A stretch of DNA of 7,074 nucleotides from Candidatus Sulfotelmatobacter sp. (GTDB lineage Bacteria > Acidobacteriota > Terriglobia > Terriglobales > Acidobacteriaceae). The notes beneath the pieces were generated by a model. It was not told the origin of the DNA. It made no database searches and saw only the letters and a list, made by a program, of their open reading frames with translations. The position numbers and the translations under genes are program-made. The stretch is taken from positions 1 to 7,074 of the forward strand of contig JASIKQ010000290.1 in NCBI GenBank assembly GCA_030049565.1, written 5' to 3'. Below are positions 1 through 6,148 of the stretch, in pieces (positions within the stretch are counted from its first letter, which is position 1; each line of letters opens with the position of its first letter).

Positions 1-95
1 AGTAACAACGTCAGTGCGCACACCAACAGCGTCGTGCGGCATGCGCACGGGATGATCGGTACTTTGGTTATGTGGGTTCGCCCCCTCACGGTTGC

Positions 96-101
96 TAGAA
101 T
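96..101 (+). promoter_or_regulatory. Candidate -10 element (TAGAAT) before the TPR/peptidase gene
   Basis: TAGAAT matches five of six bases of the TATAAT consensus and lies 8 bases before the preferred ATG at 110. A transcript starting about 7 to 8 bases downstream would begin at or next to that ATG, so the mRNA could be leaderless. This fits the absence of a Shine-Dalgarno sequence. No good -35 hexamer is visible at the right distance (TGGGTT at 73-78 is poor), so this is a weak call. Confidence 0.28.
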
Positions 102-109
102 GCGCTTCG

Positions 110-1528
110 ATGCGCCTTGGTGTCACTACTCTGGCAATTTGTATGATGCTGGCTGGCGCGCCGGCGTCAGCCGATACGATCCATTTGAAAAACGGTCGCA
201 CCATTCTCGCCGACCATGTCCGCGAAAACGGGAGCCGCTACGAATATGACATCGGCGACGACACTTACGCCATTCCCAAAAGCGCGGTAGATCATGTCGA
301 GGCCGGCGGCACGCCCACGCTATCTGCGCCCTCCGGTAAAAGTTCGGCCGATCTCCCTGCTTTCACGCCGGCAAGCAGCTTGATCAATGAAGGCGATCTA
401 CCAAAAACTATTATCAAGGACGGCCAGGTTGATCCCGATGCGCTGGCGAAACTTGAAAGCAAGGGCAATTCTGAGCTTAGCGCAACCGCCGACTTCATCG
501 CCGGCAAGTTCGAGTTCGAACACGGCAATGTCGATCGCGGACGCCGTTATTTCGAAAGTGCTCTTCGCTTTCAGCCCGATAACGCCACGGTTCTTATTTA
601 TTACGCTGCGCTGCTGGTACGTACCGGTAACGCCGCACAGGCCTTGACCTACGCTCAACACGCGGTCAGCGTCGCGCCACAATCCCCCGATGCTTACACC
701 GTGCTTGGCTACGCCCAGCAGGCCTGCGACCGTACAAAAGATGCAGTCGCCTCCTGGAAGCATTCTTTGGAACTGCGCCCCGACTCCGCCGTGCAGCAGT
801 ATCTCGATAAAGCCCAGCGCGAGCAAAGCGCGGAAAGCGATTTCGTTCAGCGCGAGAGCAGCCATTTCGTGCTGCATTACGAAGGCAAGCAGACTTCGGA
901 GGCCTTTCGCGCACAAATTATCGCCGCCCTCGAATCCGATTACGACGACTTGGCTCGCGATCTGGGCACGCCGCCGCACGACAACATTCTCGTCACTCTC
1001 TACACCGAGCAGACCTTTTTTGACGTGACTCGCGCTCCCTCCTGGACCGGTGCGCTCAACGATGGCAAACTTCGCATTCCCATCAACGGTCTGAGTTCCA
1101 TGACGCCAGAACTGGCCCGGGTCCTCAGGCATGAACTCGCACACTCCTTTATTAACCAGCTTTCCGCGGGACGTTGTCCGATCTGGCTGCACGAGGGCAT
1201 CGCCCAGCTCATGGAACCGAAATCATTGGGCGGCGATGGCCGCCAATTGGCCCGGTTATTCAAATCTCAAACCAATATACCGCTGAACCTGCTGGAGGGC
1301 AGTTTTATGCGCTTCTCGGGCACTGAGGCCTACCTCGCCTATGCCGAATCCCTGGCGGCGGTCTCCTATATCAATGACGCTTACGGGTTGAGCGACATCC
1401 AGCGGATTCTGCAGCGCCTCAGCGAAGGCAGCTCCACCGAAGCCGCATTGCGTGCCACCATCCACTCCGACTACGGCCAGCTTCAGTCGGAACTCGGCAA
1501 ATATCTCACCGACAAATACGGCAACTAA
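110..1528 (+). CDS. Exported TPR protein with C-terminal HExxH metallopeptidase (peptidase MA-like) domain
   Basis: A secreted protein of 472 residues, probably a periplasmic or cell-surface zinc peptidase; its substrate is unknown. I chose ATG 110 over TTG 92 because it opens directly into a Sec signal peptide: a hydrophobic stretch, then APASA with predicted cleavage after residue 21. Mature residues 22-65 (beginning DTIHLKNG) form a small beta-rich domain. Three consecutive 34-residue TPR units follow at about 125-158, 159-192 and 193-226, each ending in the usual (A/S)-x-x-P pattern. The C-terminal domain carries HELAH at 341-345 and WLHEG at 359-363, giving HExxH-(16)-E with E362 as the likely third zinc ligand. 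This is the gluzincin arrangement of the peptidase MA-like family (PF13485 type). The TPRs probably bind a partner or substrate. The phosphatase gene starts about 50 bases after the stop on the same strand, so co-transcription is possible. The domain calls are firm; the biological role is not. Confidence 0.88.
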   Translation: MRLGVTTLAICMMLAGAPASADTIHLKNGRTILADHVRENGSRYEYDIGDDTYAIPKSAVDHVEAGGTPTLSAPSGKSSADLPAFTPASSLINEGDLPKTIIKDGQVDPDALAKLESKGNSELSATADFIAGKFEFEHGNVDRGRRYFESALRFQPDNATVLIYYAALLVRTGNAAQALTYAQHAVSVAPQSPDAYTVLGYAQQACDRTKDAVASWKHSLELRPDSAVQQYLDKAQREQSAESDFVQRESSHFVLHYEGKQTSEAFRAQIIAALESDYDDLARDLGTPPHDNILVTLYTEQTFFDVTRAPSWTGALNDGKLRIPINGLSSMTPELARVLRHELAHSFINQLSAGRCPIWLHEGIAQLMEPKSLGGDGRQLARLFKSQTNIPLNLLEGSFMRFSGTEAYLAYAESLAAVSYINDAYGLSDIQRILQRLSEGSSTEAALRATIHSDYGQLQSELGKYLTDKYGN

Positions 1529-1579
1529 ACCATTTGCCCTGAGCGCGCCCGCGTGCTAGTTTCGGGCTCTGGTATCCGC

Positions 1580-2356
1580 ATGGGCTTCCTCTTCGAATTC
1601 GGCGCACCCAAGGAGCCGGAGACGCCCCCAGCCGTCGAGCCGGTCGCCAATGCGTTCCCGAAAATCGTCGGAGCAGAAATCGCCGCCCTGACGCTGGGCA
1701 AGCGCGTGGCGGGAGATTTCTACGATTCCATCCGCGTCGGCCCCCAGCGCATTTTGTTCGGCCTGCTCGACGTCGCGGGCCGTTACGAAACCAATCGGCT
1801 TATCTTAACGGCTGCGCAGAAGATCTTTCGCGAAGGCGGTATGGAGCTGTTTTTCGATGCCGACGTGAACGAGTCAGACGCGATGAATGCGCTGTCTCTG
1901 CGCCTGAATCGCGGCCTCATGCAAGCCGCAGGGGGTGTTCACTCCTGCCCGGCTTTCATTGCCTGCTATCACGAGAAATTCGGCACACTCTGCTATACCA
2001 ACGCCGGCCATACAGCCGGGCTCCTGCGCGACCGCACCGGCATCGAGGAACTTGGCTCGACCGGACTTCCCCTCGGACTCTTCTCCCACGCTACGGCTGA
2101 CGCTCCAACTGTGGGTATGGAAAAGGGCGCGGTTTTGCTGCTGGTTTCGCGCGGCGTGGTGGAAGGAAAATGCAAAGACGAGACTGTCGAGGATTCGGAA
2201 TTCGGGTTGGAACGCGTGAAAGAGCACCTGCGGGCCCAAACTGCGCCGCACGCTCAGGCGATTGCCGAATCCATTCTGAGGGCCGTAGGCGAATTCAGTT
2301 GTGAACCGGTGACGCCGGAAGATATGACCGCCTTGTGCCTCGTGCGAACGGGCTAG
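1580..2356 (+). CDS. SpoIIE/PP2C-like serine phosphatase domain protein with altered metal-site residues
   Basis: A 258-residue soluble protein made almost entirely of one SpoIIE/RsbU-type PPM phosphatase domain (PF07228 type). Such proteins usually dephosphorylate anti-anti-sigma factors in partner-switching pathways. Recognisable motifs in order are GDFYD (45-49), LDVAGR (63-68), NAGH (141-144), GLPLG (162-166), SRGVVEG (190-196) and EDMT (247-250). The first two hold the usual metal-binding aspartates (D46, D64). In the fifth motif the family normally reads T-D-G-V-T-E, but here R191 stands in place of the Asp. In the last motif the normal D-D-x-T reads E-D-x-T. The active site may therefore be weakened, bind metal differently or be non-catalytic. 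No PAS, GAF, HAMP or receiver sensor domain is attached. A GTG at 1553 in the same frame would add nine residues (LVSGSGIR follows the initiator); neither start has a clear ribosome-binding site, so ATG 1580 is a preference only. No anti-sigma or STAS partner gene is nearby. Confidence 0.85.
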   Translation: MGFLFEFGAPKEPETPPAVEPVANAFPKIVGAEIAALTLGKRVAGDFYDSIRVGPQRILFGLLDVAGRYETNRLILTAAQKIFREGGMELFFDADVNESDAMNALSLRLNRGLMQAAGGVHSCPAFIACYHEKFGTLCYTNAGHTAGLLRDRTGIEELGSTGLPLGLFSHATADAPTVGMEKGAVLLLVSRGVVEGKCKDETVEDSEFGLERVKEHLRAQTAPHAQAIAESILRAVGEFSCEPVTPEDMTALCLVRTG

Positions 2357-2378
2357 CGCGTGCTCCCAGGCTGGCTGC

Positions 2379-2392
2379 GCCGGCAAACCGGC
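2379..2392. terminator. Weak hairpin between convergent genes
   Basis: GCCGG-CAAA-CCGGC forms a 5-bp GC stem with a 4-base loop in the 67-bp gap between the stops of the phosphatase gene and mltG. It is symmetric enough to serve both strands. There is no T-run on either side, so it is not a canonical intrinsic terminator. Position is the main support. Confidence 0.25.
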
Positions 2393-2423
2393 AGGATGAT
2401 AAGGGACGCGCGCGGGGGTGCGG

Positions 2424-3542
2424 CTATTTTGTGCGCATGGCGCGGCGGTAAGCGGCCACGTTCTTGTTGTGTTCTTCCATGGTTTTGGCAAAGCGGTGGT
2501 GGCCCTGGGCATCGGCGACGAAGTAGTAATAATCGCTTTGCGCGGGATGCATGGCGGCTTCGAGCGCGCTTTTGCCAGGGTTGCCGATGGGACCGGGAGG
2601 AAGTCCGGCGTATTTGTAGGTGTTGTAGCGGGAATCGAAGCGCATGTCGGCGTGGTGCAGCGCCCCGGAGTAGCTGCCGGCGAGAAGTTCTCCGTAGATA
2701 ATGCTGGGGTCGGCGTCAAGCGGCATCTTCCTTGTCAGGCGGTTCTGGTAAACGCTAGCGACTAGCGGCCGCTCTTCGGGGACGGCGGTTTCTTTTTCCA
2801 CGATCGAGGCCACGATGACTACGCGCTGCAGTTCGTCTGCGGCTGAGGCCGTGTCATTAGTATGAGTCGCACCATTATGAGTCGCATCGGCTGCGTTCGA
2901 GTCGGATACCAGTGAAACTGCGGGTGCGGCGGTTCGGACCTGATTCGTTATGCCGGTCTGGTCCGGAATCAATCCGATTTGTTTCGCTACCTGGCGGAAC
3001 TGCTTGACCATGGCAGCCGCCATTTCCTCCATCGTCATCATGCGGGTAAATTCGTAGGTGTCGGGGAAAAGATAGCCTTCGAGCGACGGGGCATTGGGAG
3101 CGAGGTCGGCGATCAGCGCGGTATCGGACTGAGCGACTTTCAGGAAATCATCGCCAGGGCCAAGGCCGGCGGCTTCGATGGCGCGGGCGATATCGAACAT
3201 GGTAAAGCCCTCGGGCACGACGACGCTATGGAAGTAAACATCGCCGCGGCGCAGGCGCTTCTGAATGTCGATAATGCTGGCGGGCTTTTCGAAGAGATAT
3301 TCTCCGGCTTTGAGGGAGCGGCGGCGGCGAAGGTAACGCCAGAGGATGAACGCATCTTCATTGCGAATTACGCCGGCGGACCTGAGTTCGGCGGCGATGC
3401 GGCGGGTGGAGTAGCCGGGGCGCAGCATCACGAGGGTTTGCGGCGCGGGCTGAACCGGGGTAAGGACGGCCCAGGCAAACCATCCCCCGAAGGCGACGAC
3501 CGCAATCAAGAAGATCCAGAAAATCCAGCGCACGATGGCCAC
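2424..3542 (-). CDS. mltG: Endolytic peptidoglycan transglycosylase MltG
   Basis: A 372-residue inner-membrane murein transglycosylase of the MltG/YceG family, thought to cut nascent glycan strands and set the end of polymerisation. Residues 5-27 form a single N-terminal membrane anchor, followed by a LysM-like subdomain (about 35-100) and the catalytic domain. Family landmarks are LEGYLFPDTY (154-163), ASIVEKET (245-252, with E249 as the expected catalytic Glu, equivalent to E218 of E. coli MltG), MPLDADPSIIYG (273-284), YNTY...GLPPGPIGNPG (307-323) and a C-terminal YYYFVA...H-F-T-EHN block (338-359). Between the helix ending near residue 195 and the catalytic motif there is a roughly 40-residue Ala/Thr/Asn/Asp-rich insertion (about 195-236). 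The start is GTG at 3542; a second GTG three codons later is also possible, and no strong Shine-Dalgarno sequence is visible. The gene is alone on its strand, convergent with the phosphatase gene and divergent from the lipoprotein gene. Confidence 0.95.
   Translation of the reverse strand: MAIVRWIFWIFLIAVVAFGGWFAWAVLTPVQPAPQTLVMLRPGYSTRRIAAELRSAGVIRNEDAFILWRYLRRRRSLKAGEYLFEKPASIIDIQKRLRRGDVYFHSVVVPEGFTMFDIARAIEAAGLGPGDDFLKVAQSDTALIADLAPNAPSLEGYLFPDTYEFTRMMTMEEMAAAMVKQFRQVAKQIGLIPDQTGITNQVRTAAPAVSLVSDSNAADATHNGATHTNDTASAADELQRVVIVASIVEKETAVPEERPLVASVYQNRLTRKMPLDADPSIIYGELLAGSYSGALHHADMRFDSRYNTYKYAGLPPGPIGNPGKSALEAAMHPAQSDYYYFVADAQGHHRFAKTMEEHNKNVAAYRRAMRTK
2861..2886. repeat. Short in-frame direct repeat inside the mltG insertion
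   Basis: TATGAGTCGCA occurs at 2861-2871 and again at 2876-2886, with a 15-bp (five-codon) period. On the minus strand it encodes the repeated ATHN/ATHT part of the low-complexity insertion. The period is a multiple of three, so the reading frame is kept; this looks like a slippage-prone linker. Confidence 0.7.
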
Positions 3543-3656
3543 AGTTTAGATGATCACCCGGAGCGCTGCGTAGCTGACTTTAGTAAGATTCTGGGCCGGG
3601 ATTCTCTTCTCTCGTCCTCTTTAACACTCCAAATTGCTATCAGATTTCTCTGGCAA

Positions 3657-3686
3657 ACCACAGAAGACACAGGGTTACACAGGGTA
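3657..3686. repeat. Three-copy 10-bp tandem repeat in the mltG/lipoprotein divergent region
   Basis: Three adjacent decamers are visible: ACCACAGAAG (3657-3666), ACACAGGGTT (3667-3676) and ACACAGGGTA (3677-3686). The last two differ at a single base. They resemble the ACCACAGAG/ACACAGAG-type intergenic tracts I recall from other bacterial genomes, though I cannot confirm a match here. The rest of the 262-base stretch between mltG and the lipoprotein start holds no credible gene. Confidence 0.6.
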
Positions 3687-3770
3687 GGCGCAGCCGGGCC
3701 GGTCGGCCTCTGCGGAACTGCGGCGCTGCTGTGAAGTCGAGCTGGAAGTTATGCAACGTTTGGCGCGGGG

Positions 3771-3776
3771 TATACT
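3771..3776 (+). promoter_or_regulatory. Candidate -10 element (TATACT) of the lipoprotein gene
   Basis: TATACT matches five of six bases of the -10 consensus and follows a G-run, 28 bases before the preferred ATG at 3805. The -35 region about 17 bases upstream (GTTATG, 3748-3753) is poor. If this is a promoter, the in-frame ATG at 3751 lies upstream of the transcript and cannot be the start, which supports the start at 3805. Confidence 0.4.
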
Positions 3777-3804
3777 CAAATGTTCTGGAAGTCATCCATA
3801 CTCG

Positions 3805-4734
3805 ATGAAGCGTACGCCGTGTTGGAGATTAGTTTTGTTGCTGGCTGTCTTGCCTACGACCGGCTGTTTGTTTCGCACCCGGCCAGTGGAGGAGACCTAC
3901 TCCAAAGTTCCTCTGCAAGAAGCCTCGCAATCGGAATTAATCGACATCATCAATCAGCAGGCGCAGAAGATCCATTCGTTACAGGCCACGGTAGATATTG
4001 ATACTTCGGCCGGCGGCGCGAAAAAAGGCCACATCACTGATTACAAGGAGATTCGCGGCTATGTGCTGGCGCGGCAGCCGGCCATGCTGCACATGATCGG
4101 TCTGCTGCCGATTGTGCGCACCACGGCGTTTGACATGGTGAGCGACGGCCAGCAGTTCCGGCTGTGGATTCCGCCCAAGAACCGGTTTGTGGTCGGCAGC
4201 AGCGAAACCACCGAGCGGAATCCCGACCATCCGATGGAAAATATGCGGCCGCAGGATATTTACGACGCGCTGCTGATTCAGCCGGTCGTGCCACCCGAAA
4301 TTGCTGTGCGGGAAAAAGGCCAGGAAATTCTGCACGACGTCAAAGGCCACCGCGTGCTTCAGGATGATTACGAACTGATCGTATTCCGCAAAAAAGGCGA
4401 GAACCAGGGGATGCTGACGCGCAAGATCGTTTTCAGCCGCGTCGACCTGCTGCCACACCGGCAATACCTCTATGACGATCAGGGAAATCTGGTCACCGAT
4501 GCGCGCTACGCGGACTACAAGGAGTACAACGGAGTCATGTATCCCTCGCGCGTCGAGATATTCCGGCCGCAGGAAGAATATGACATCACCCTGAATGTGC
4601 TGAAGCTCGAAATCAATAAGCCGCTGAAGGACGAGCAATTCACGCTGGAGCAGCCACCCGGCGCCGAGGTCGTGCATCTGGATAAGCCGCAGTCCAGCGC
4701 GGCGCAGGCCCCGATTTCGGAAGTGGGGAAGTGA
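3805..4734 (+). CDS. Probable outer-membrane/periplasmic lipoprotein, LolA/LolB-like (DUF4292-type)
   Basis: A protein of 309 residues that I can place only at the level of fold family. The ATG at 3805 is preferred over the in-frame ATG at 3751 because it opens into a lipoprotein-like signal: MKRT, then LVLLLAVL, then TTGC with the lipidated Cys at 21. The box is slightly atypical, with Thr at -3. After a short linker, the sequence reads as one long antiparallel beta protein: 'LQATVDIDTS' near 55, an 'IRGYVLARQPAMLHM' strand pair, then an F-D-M-V-S-D-G-x-x-F-x-L-W-x-P pattern. That last pattern recalls LolA/LolB/DUF4292 proteins, which bind acyl chains in a half-barrel and carry lipoproteins across the periplasm. 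The C-terminal 20 residues are a disordered Ala/Gln/Ser tail. The next gene is a MacB/LolC-type permease, so a joint role in envelope lipid or lipoprotein traffic is plausible, but this is inference. A generic outer-membrane-associated lipoprotein is the alternative. Confidence 0.75.
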   Translation: MKRTPCWRLVLLLAVLPTTGCLFRTRPVEETYSKVPLQEASQSELIDIINQQAQKIHSLQATVDIDTSAGGAKKGHITDYKEIRGYVLARQPAMLHMIGLLPIVRTTAFDMVSDGQQFRLWIPPKNRFVVGSSETTERNPDHPMENMRPQDIYDALLIQPVVPPEIAVREKGQEILHDVKGHRVLQDDYELIVFRKKGENQGMLTRKIVFSRVDLLPHRQYLYDDQGNLVTDARYADYKEYNGVMYPSRVEIFRPQEEYDITLNVLKLEINKPLKDEQFTLEQPPGAEVVHLDKPQSSAAQAPISEVGK

Positions 4735-4750
4735 GCGGCGCAAACTGGCA

Positions 4751-4878
4751 GCTAGTTAGCAAGTAGCAATTAGCATTTAGCCATCAAGAGTTCAGCGGTT
4801 GGTAAGAGGCTGAAAGCGAAAGTCAGAAGGCCAAATGCCAATTGCTAACTGCTAATTGCTAACCGCTAACCGCTGATC
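4751..4878. repeat. Inverted heptamer arrays (GCTAAYY) between the lipoprotein and permease genes
   Basis: The right arm (4830-4878) is seven contiguous 7-base units: GCCAAAT, GCCAATT, GCTAACT, GCTAATT, GCTAACC, GCTAACC, GCTGATC. The left arm (4754-4781), read on the minus strand, is four units: GCTAAAT, GCTAATT, GCTACTT, GCTAACT. The two arms are inverted: 4756-4782 pairs with 4829-4855 at 23 of 27 positions across a 46-base spacer, so a long hairpin or cruciform is possible. The right array ends only four bases before the permease start codon and leaves no Shine-Dalgarno sequence there. The spacer (4783-4828) contains no gene. Confidence 0.8.
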
Positions 4879-4882
4879 TTCC

Positions 4883-5989
4883 ATGATGAACAAAATGGTG
4901 GTCGCCAATCTGGTGCATCGGCCCATACGCTCGCTGATCAGCGTGGTCGCCATTGCGCTGGAAGTCACGCTGATTCTGCTGATTGTCGGTTTGTCGCTGG
5001 GAATGCTGAACGACTCGCGCCAGCGGCAGGCCGGCATTGGCGCCGACGTAATTGTGATGCCCCCCGGCTCGTCCTACATCGTGGGAGTAACCGGCACTCC
5101 CATGCCTATCAAAGTTGGAAACATTCTCGAGAAGCTGCCTCACGTTGCTGAGGTTGCGCCGGTGGTGACCTCAATCTCCACCGCTGGCGCCATTGAAATG
5201 ATCGACGGAATTGACCTGAACAGCTATGAAAAACTCTCAGGTCCATTTCAGTACCTGTCAGGAGGGCCGTTCACCAGTCCTAATGACGCGCTGGTCGATG
5301 ACTTGTTTGCCAAAGCCCACCACGTGAAAGTTGGCGACACCACCGAGATCCTCAATAACCCTTTTCGCATCTGCGGCATCGTCGAAGCCGGCAAGGGTGC
5401 CCGCAAGTTTATTCAGATCGGAGTGATGCAGGATTTGATTGGCGCACAAGGCAAAGCTTCGATCTTCTTCCTGAAACTCGACAGTCCGAGCAACGCCGAT
5501 GCGGTGGTCGATGAGATCAAGCATGTGCCCTACATGGAGAGATATGTGGCGGCCTCTATGGCCTATTACCTTTCCATGATGACGCCCACCAATTACCCCG
5601 GGCTTTCTATTTTCATTAACGTTGTGATCGGCATCTCCATCGTAATCGGTTTTATCGTCATCTTTCAGGCGATGTACACGGCCGTGCATGAGCGCACGCG
5701 CGAGATCGGCATTCTGAAATCGCTGGGAGCTTCGAAGCTATACATCATCAATGCGATTTTGCGGGAAACCGTCTTGCTCGCGCTGGGCGGCATTATCGTA
5801 GGCATTTTGTTCAGCCTGGCCGCGCGCCTGGGAATCGCCCAGCGCTTTCCGACATTGCGCGTGATCATCAGCGGCCACTGGATCCTGCGGGCGACCATAA
5901 TCGCGATCGTCGGCGCAATTCTCGGCGGCCTTTATCCCGCATTCAAGGCCGCGCAGAAAGACCCGATTGACGCGCTGGCCTACGAATAA
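4883..5989 (+). CDS. ABC transporter permease, MacB/LolC/FtsX type
   Basis: A 368-residue inner-membrane permease of the type VII ABC (mechanotransmission) family. The topology is the standard one: TM1 at about 17-40, a large periplasmic domain (about 42-240, MacB_PCD-like), then TM2 242-265, TM3 292-315 and TM4 333-352. The cytoplasmic stretch between TM2 and TM3 carries the family's HERTREIGILKSLGAS signature (269-283), which contacts the ATPase, and the tail ends with the usual P-x-x-A-L-x-x-E (361-368). Such permeases do not make a channel; they couple ATP hydrolysis in the cytoplasm to work in the periplasm, as in MacB efflux or LolCDE lipoprotein release. The substrate cannot be told from the sequence. 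The partner ATPase gene, normally adjacent, is absent: downstream is an unrelated gene remnant and then rplM. The start is ATG 4883 (ATG 4886 is equally possible), with no visible ribosome-binding site because a heptamer array fills that position. Confidence 0.92.
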   Translation: MMNKMVVANLVHRPIRSLISVVAIALEVTLILLIVGLSLGMLNDSRQRQAGIGADVIVMPPGSSYIVGVTGTPMPIKVGNILEKLPHVAEVAPVVTSISTAGAIEMIDGIDLNSYEKLSGPFQYLSGGPFTSPNDALVDDLFAKAHHVKVGDTTEILNNPFRICGIVEAGKGARKFIQIGVMQDLIGAQGKASIFFLKLDSPSNADAVVDEIKHVPYMERYVAASMAYYLSMMTPTNYPGLSIFINVVIGISIVIGFIVIFQAMYTAVHERTREIGILKSLGASKLYIINAILRETVLLALGGIIVGILFSLAARLGIAQRFPTLRVIISGHWILRATIIAIVGAILGGLYPAFKAAQKDPIDALAYE

Positions 5990-6148
5990 TCTGCTGCTCA
6001 TTGTTTTCCGAGTCCGGCAAAGTAGACGGCGTATTATCCCTGGAGTGGAATCTGCAGGCAGCCAAACTTTCTAGCTGAAGAATTCTTCCACCCCGAATAG
6101 CGATCCGAGCATCCAAAAGTTAAATCCATCCGCTAGCGAGGATCTCCC

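Noticed and set aside
14..48. GTGCGCAC palindrome and a nearby GTGCG/CGCAC hairpin at the left edge
   Set aside because: Short, GC-rich and without a partner gene in view. The first 91 bases give no supportable gene on either strand; the open plus frame to 249 is a shadow of the TPR gene.
398..1192. Long open frame on the minus strand inside the TPR/peptidase gene
   Set aside because: It lies wholly opposite a gene with clear domains. It has no recognisable family, signal or ribosome-binding site and is explained by the codon bias of the GC-rich gene.
1874..2719. Minus-strand open frame of 281 codons spanning the phosphatase and mltG ends
   Set aside because: It overlaps two well-supported genes, and its sequence is Pro/Thr/Ala-rich shadow translation with no family resemblance.
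2979..3734. Plus-strand open frame of 251 codons opposite mltG
   Set aside because: It lies opposite the MltG anchor and catalytic domain, and its translation is a low-information shadow.
3979..4743. Minus-strand open frame of 254 codons opposite the lipoprotein gene
   Set aside because: It is fully antisense to a gene with a lipoprotein signal and coherent beta pattern, and has no start signals of its own.
4751..4878. CRISPR array reading of the heptamer repeats
   Set aside because: The units are contiguous 7-mers without spacers, and no cas gene is nearby.
6045..6091. GTGGAA/TTCCAC inverted repeat upstream of the remnant
   Set aside because: It has only 6-bp arms 35 bases apart, which is within chance for this region.
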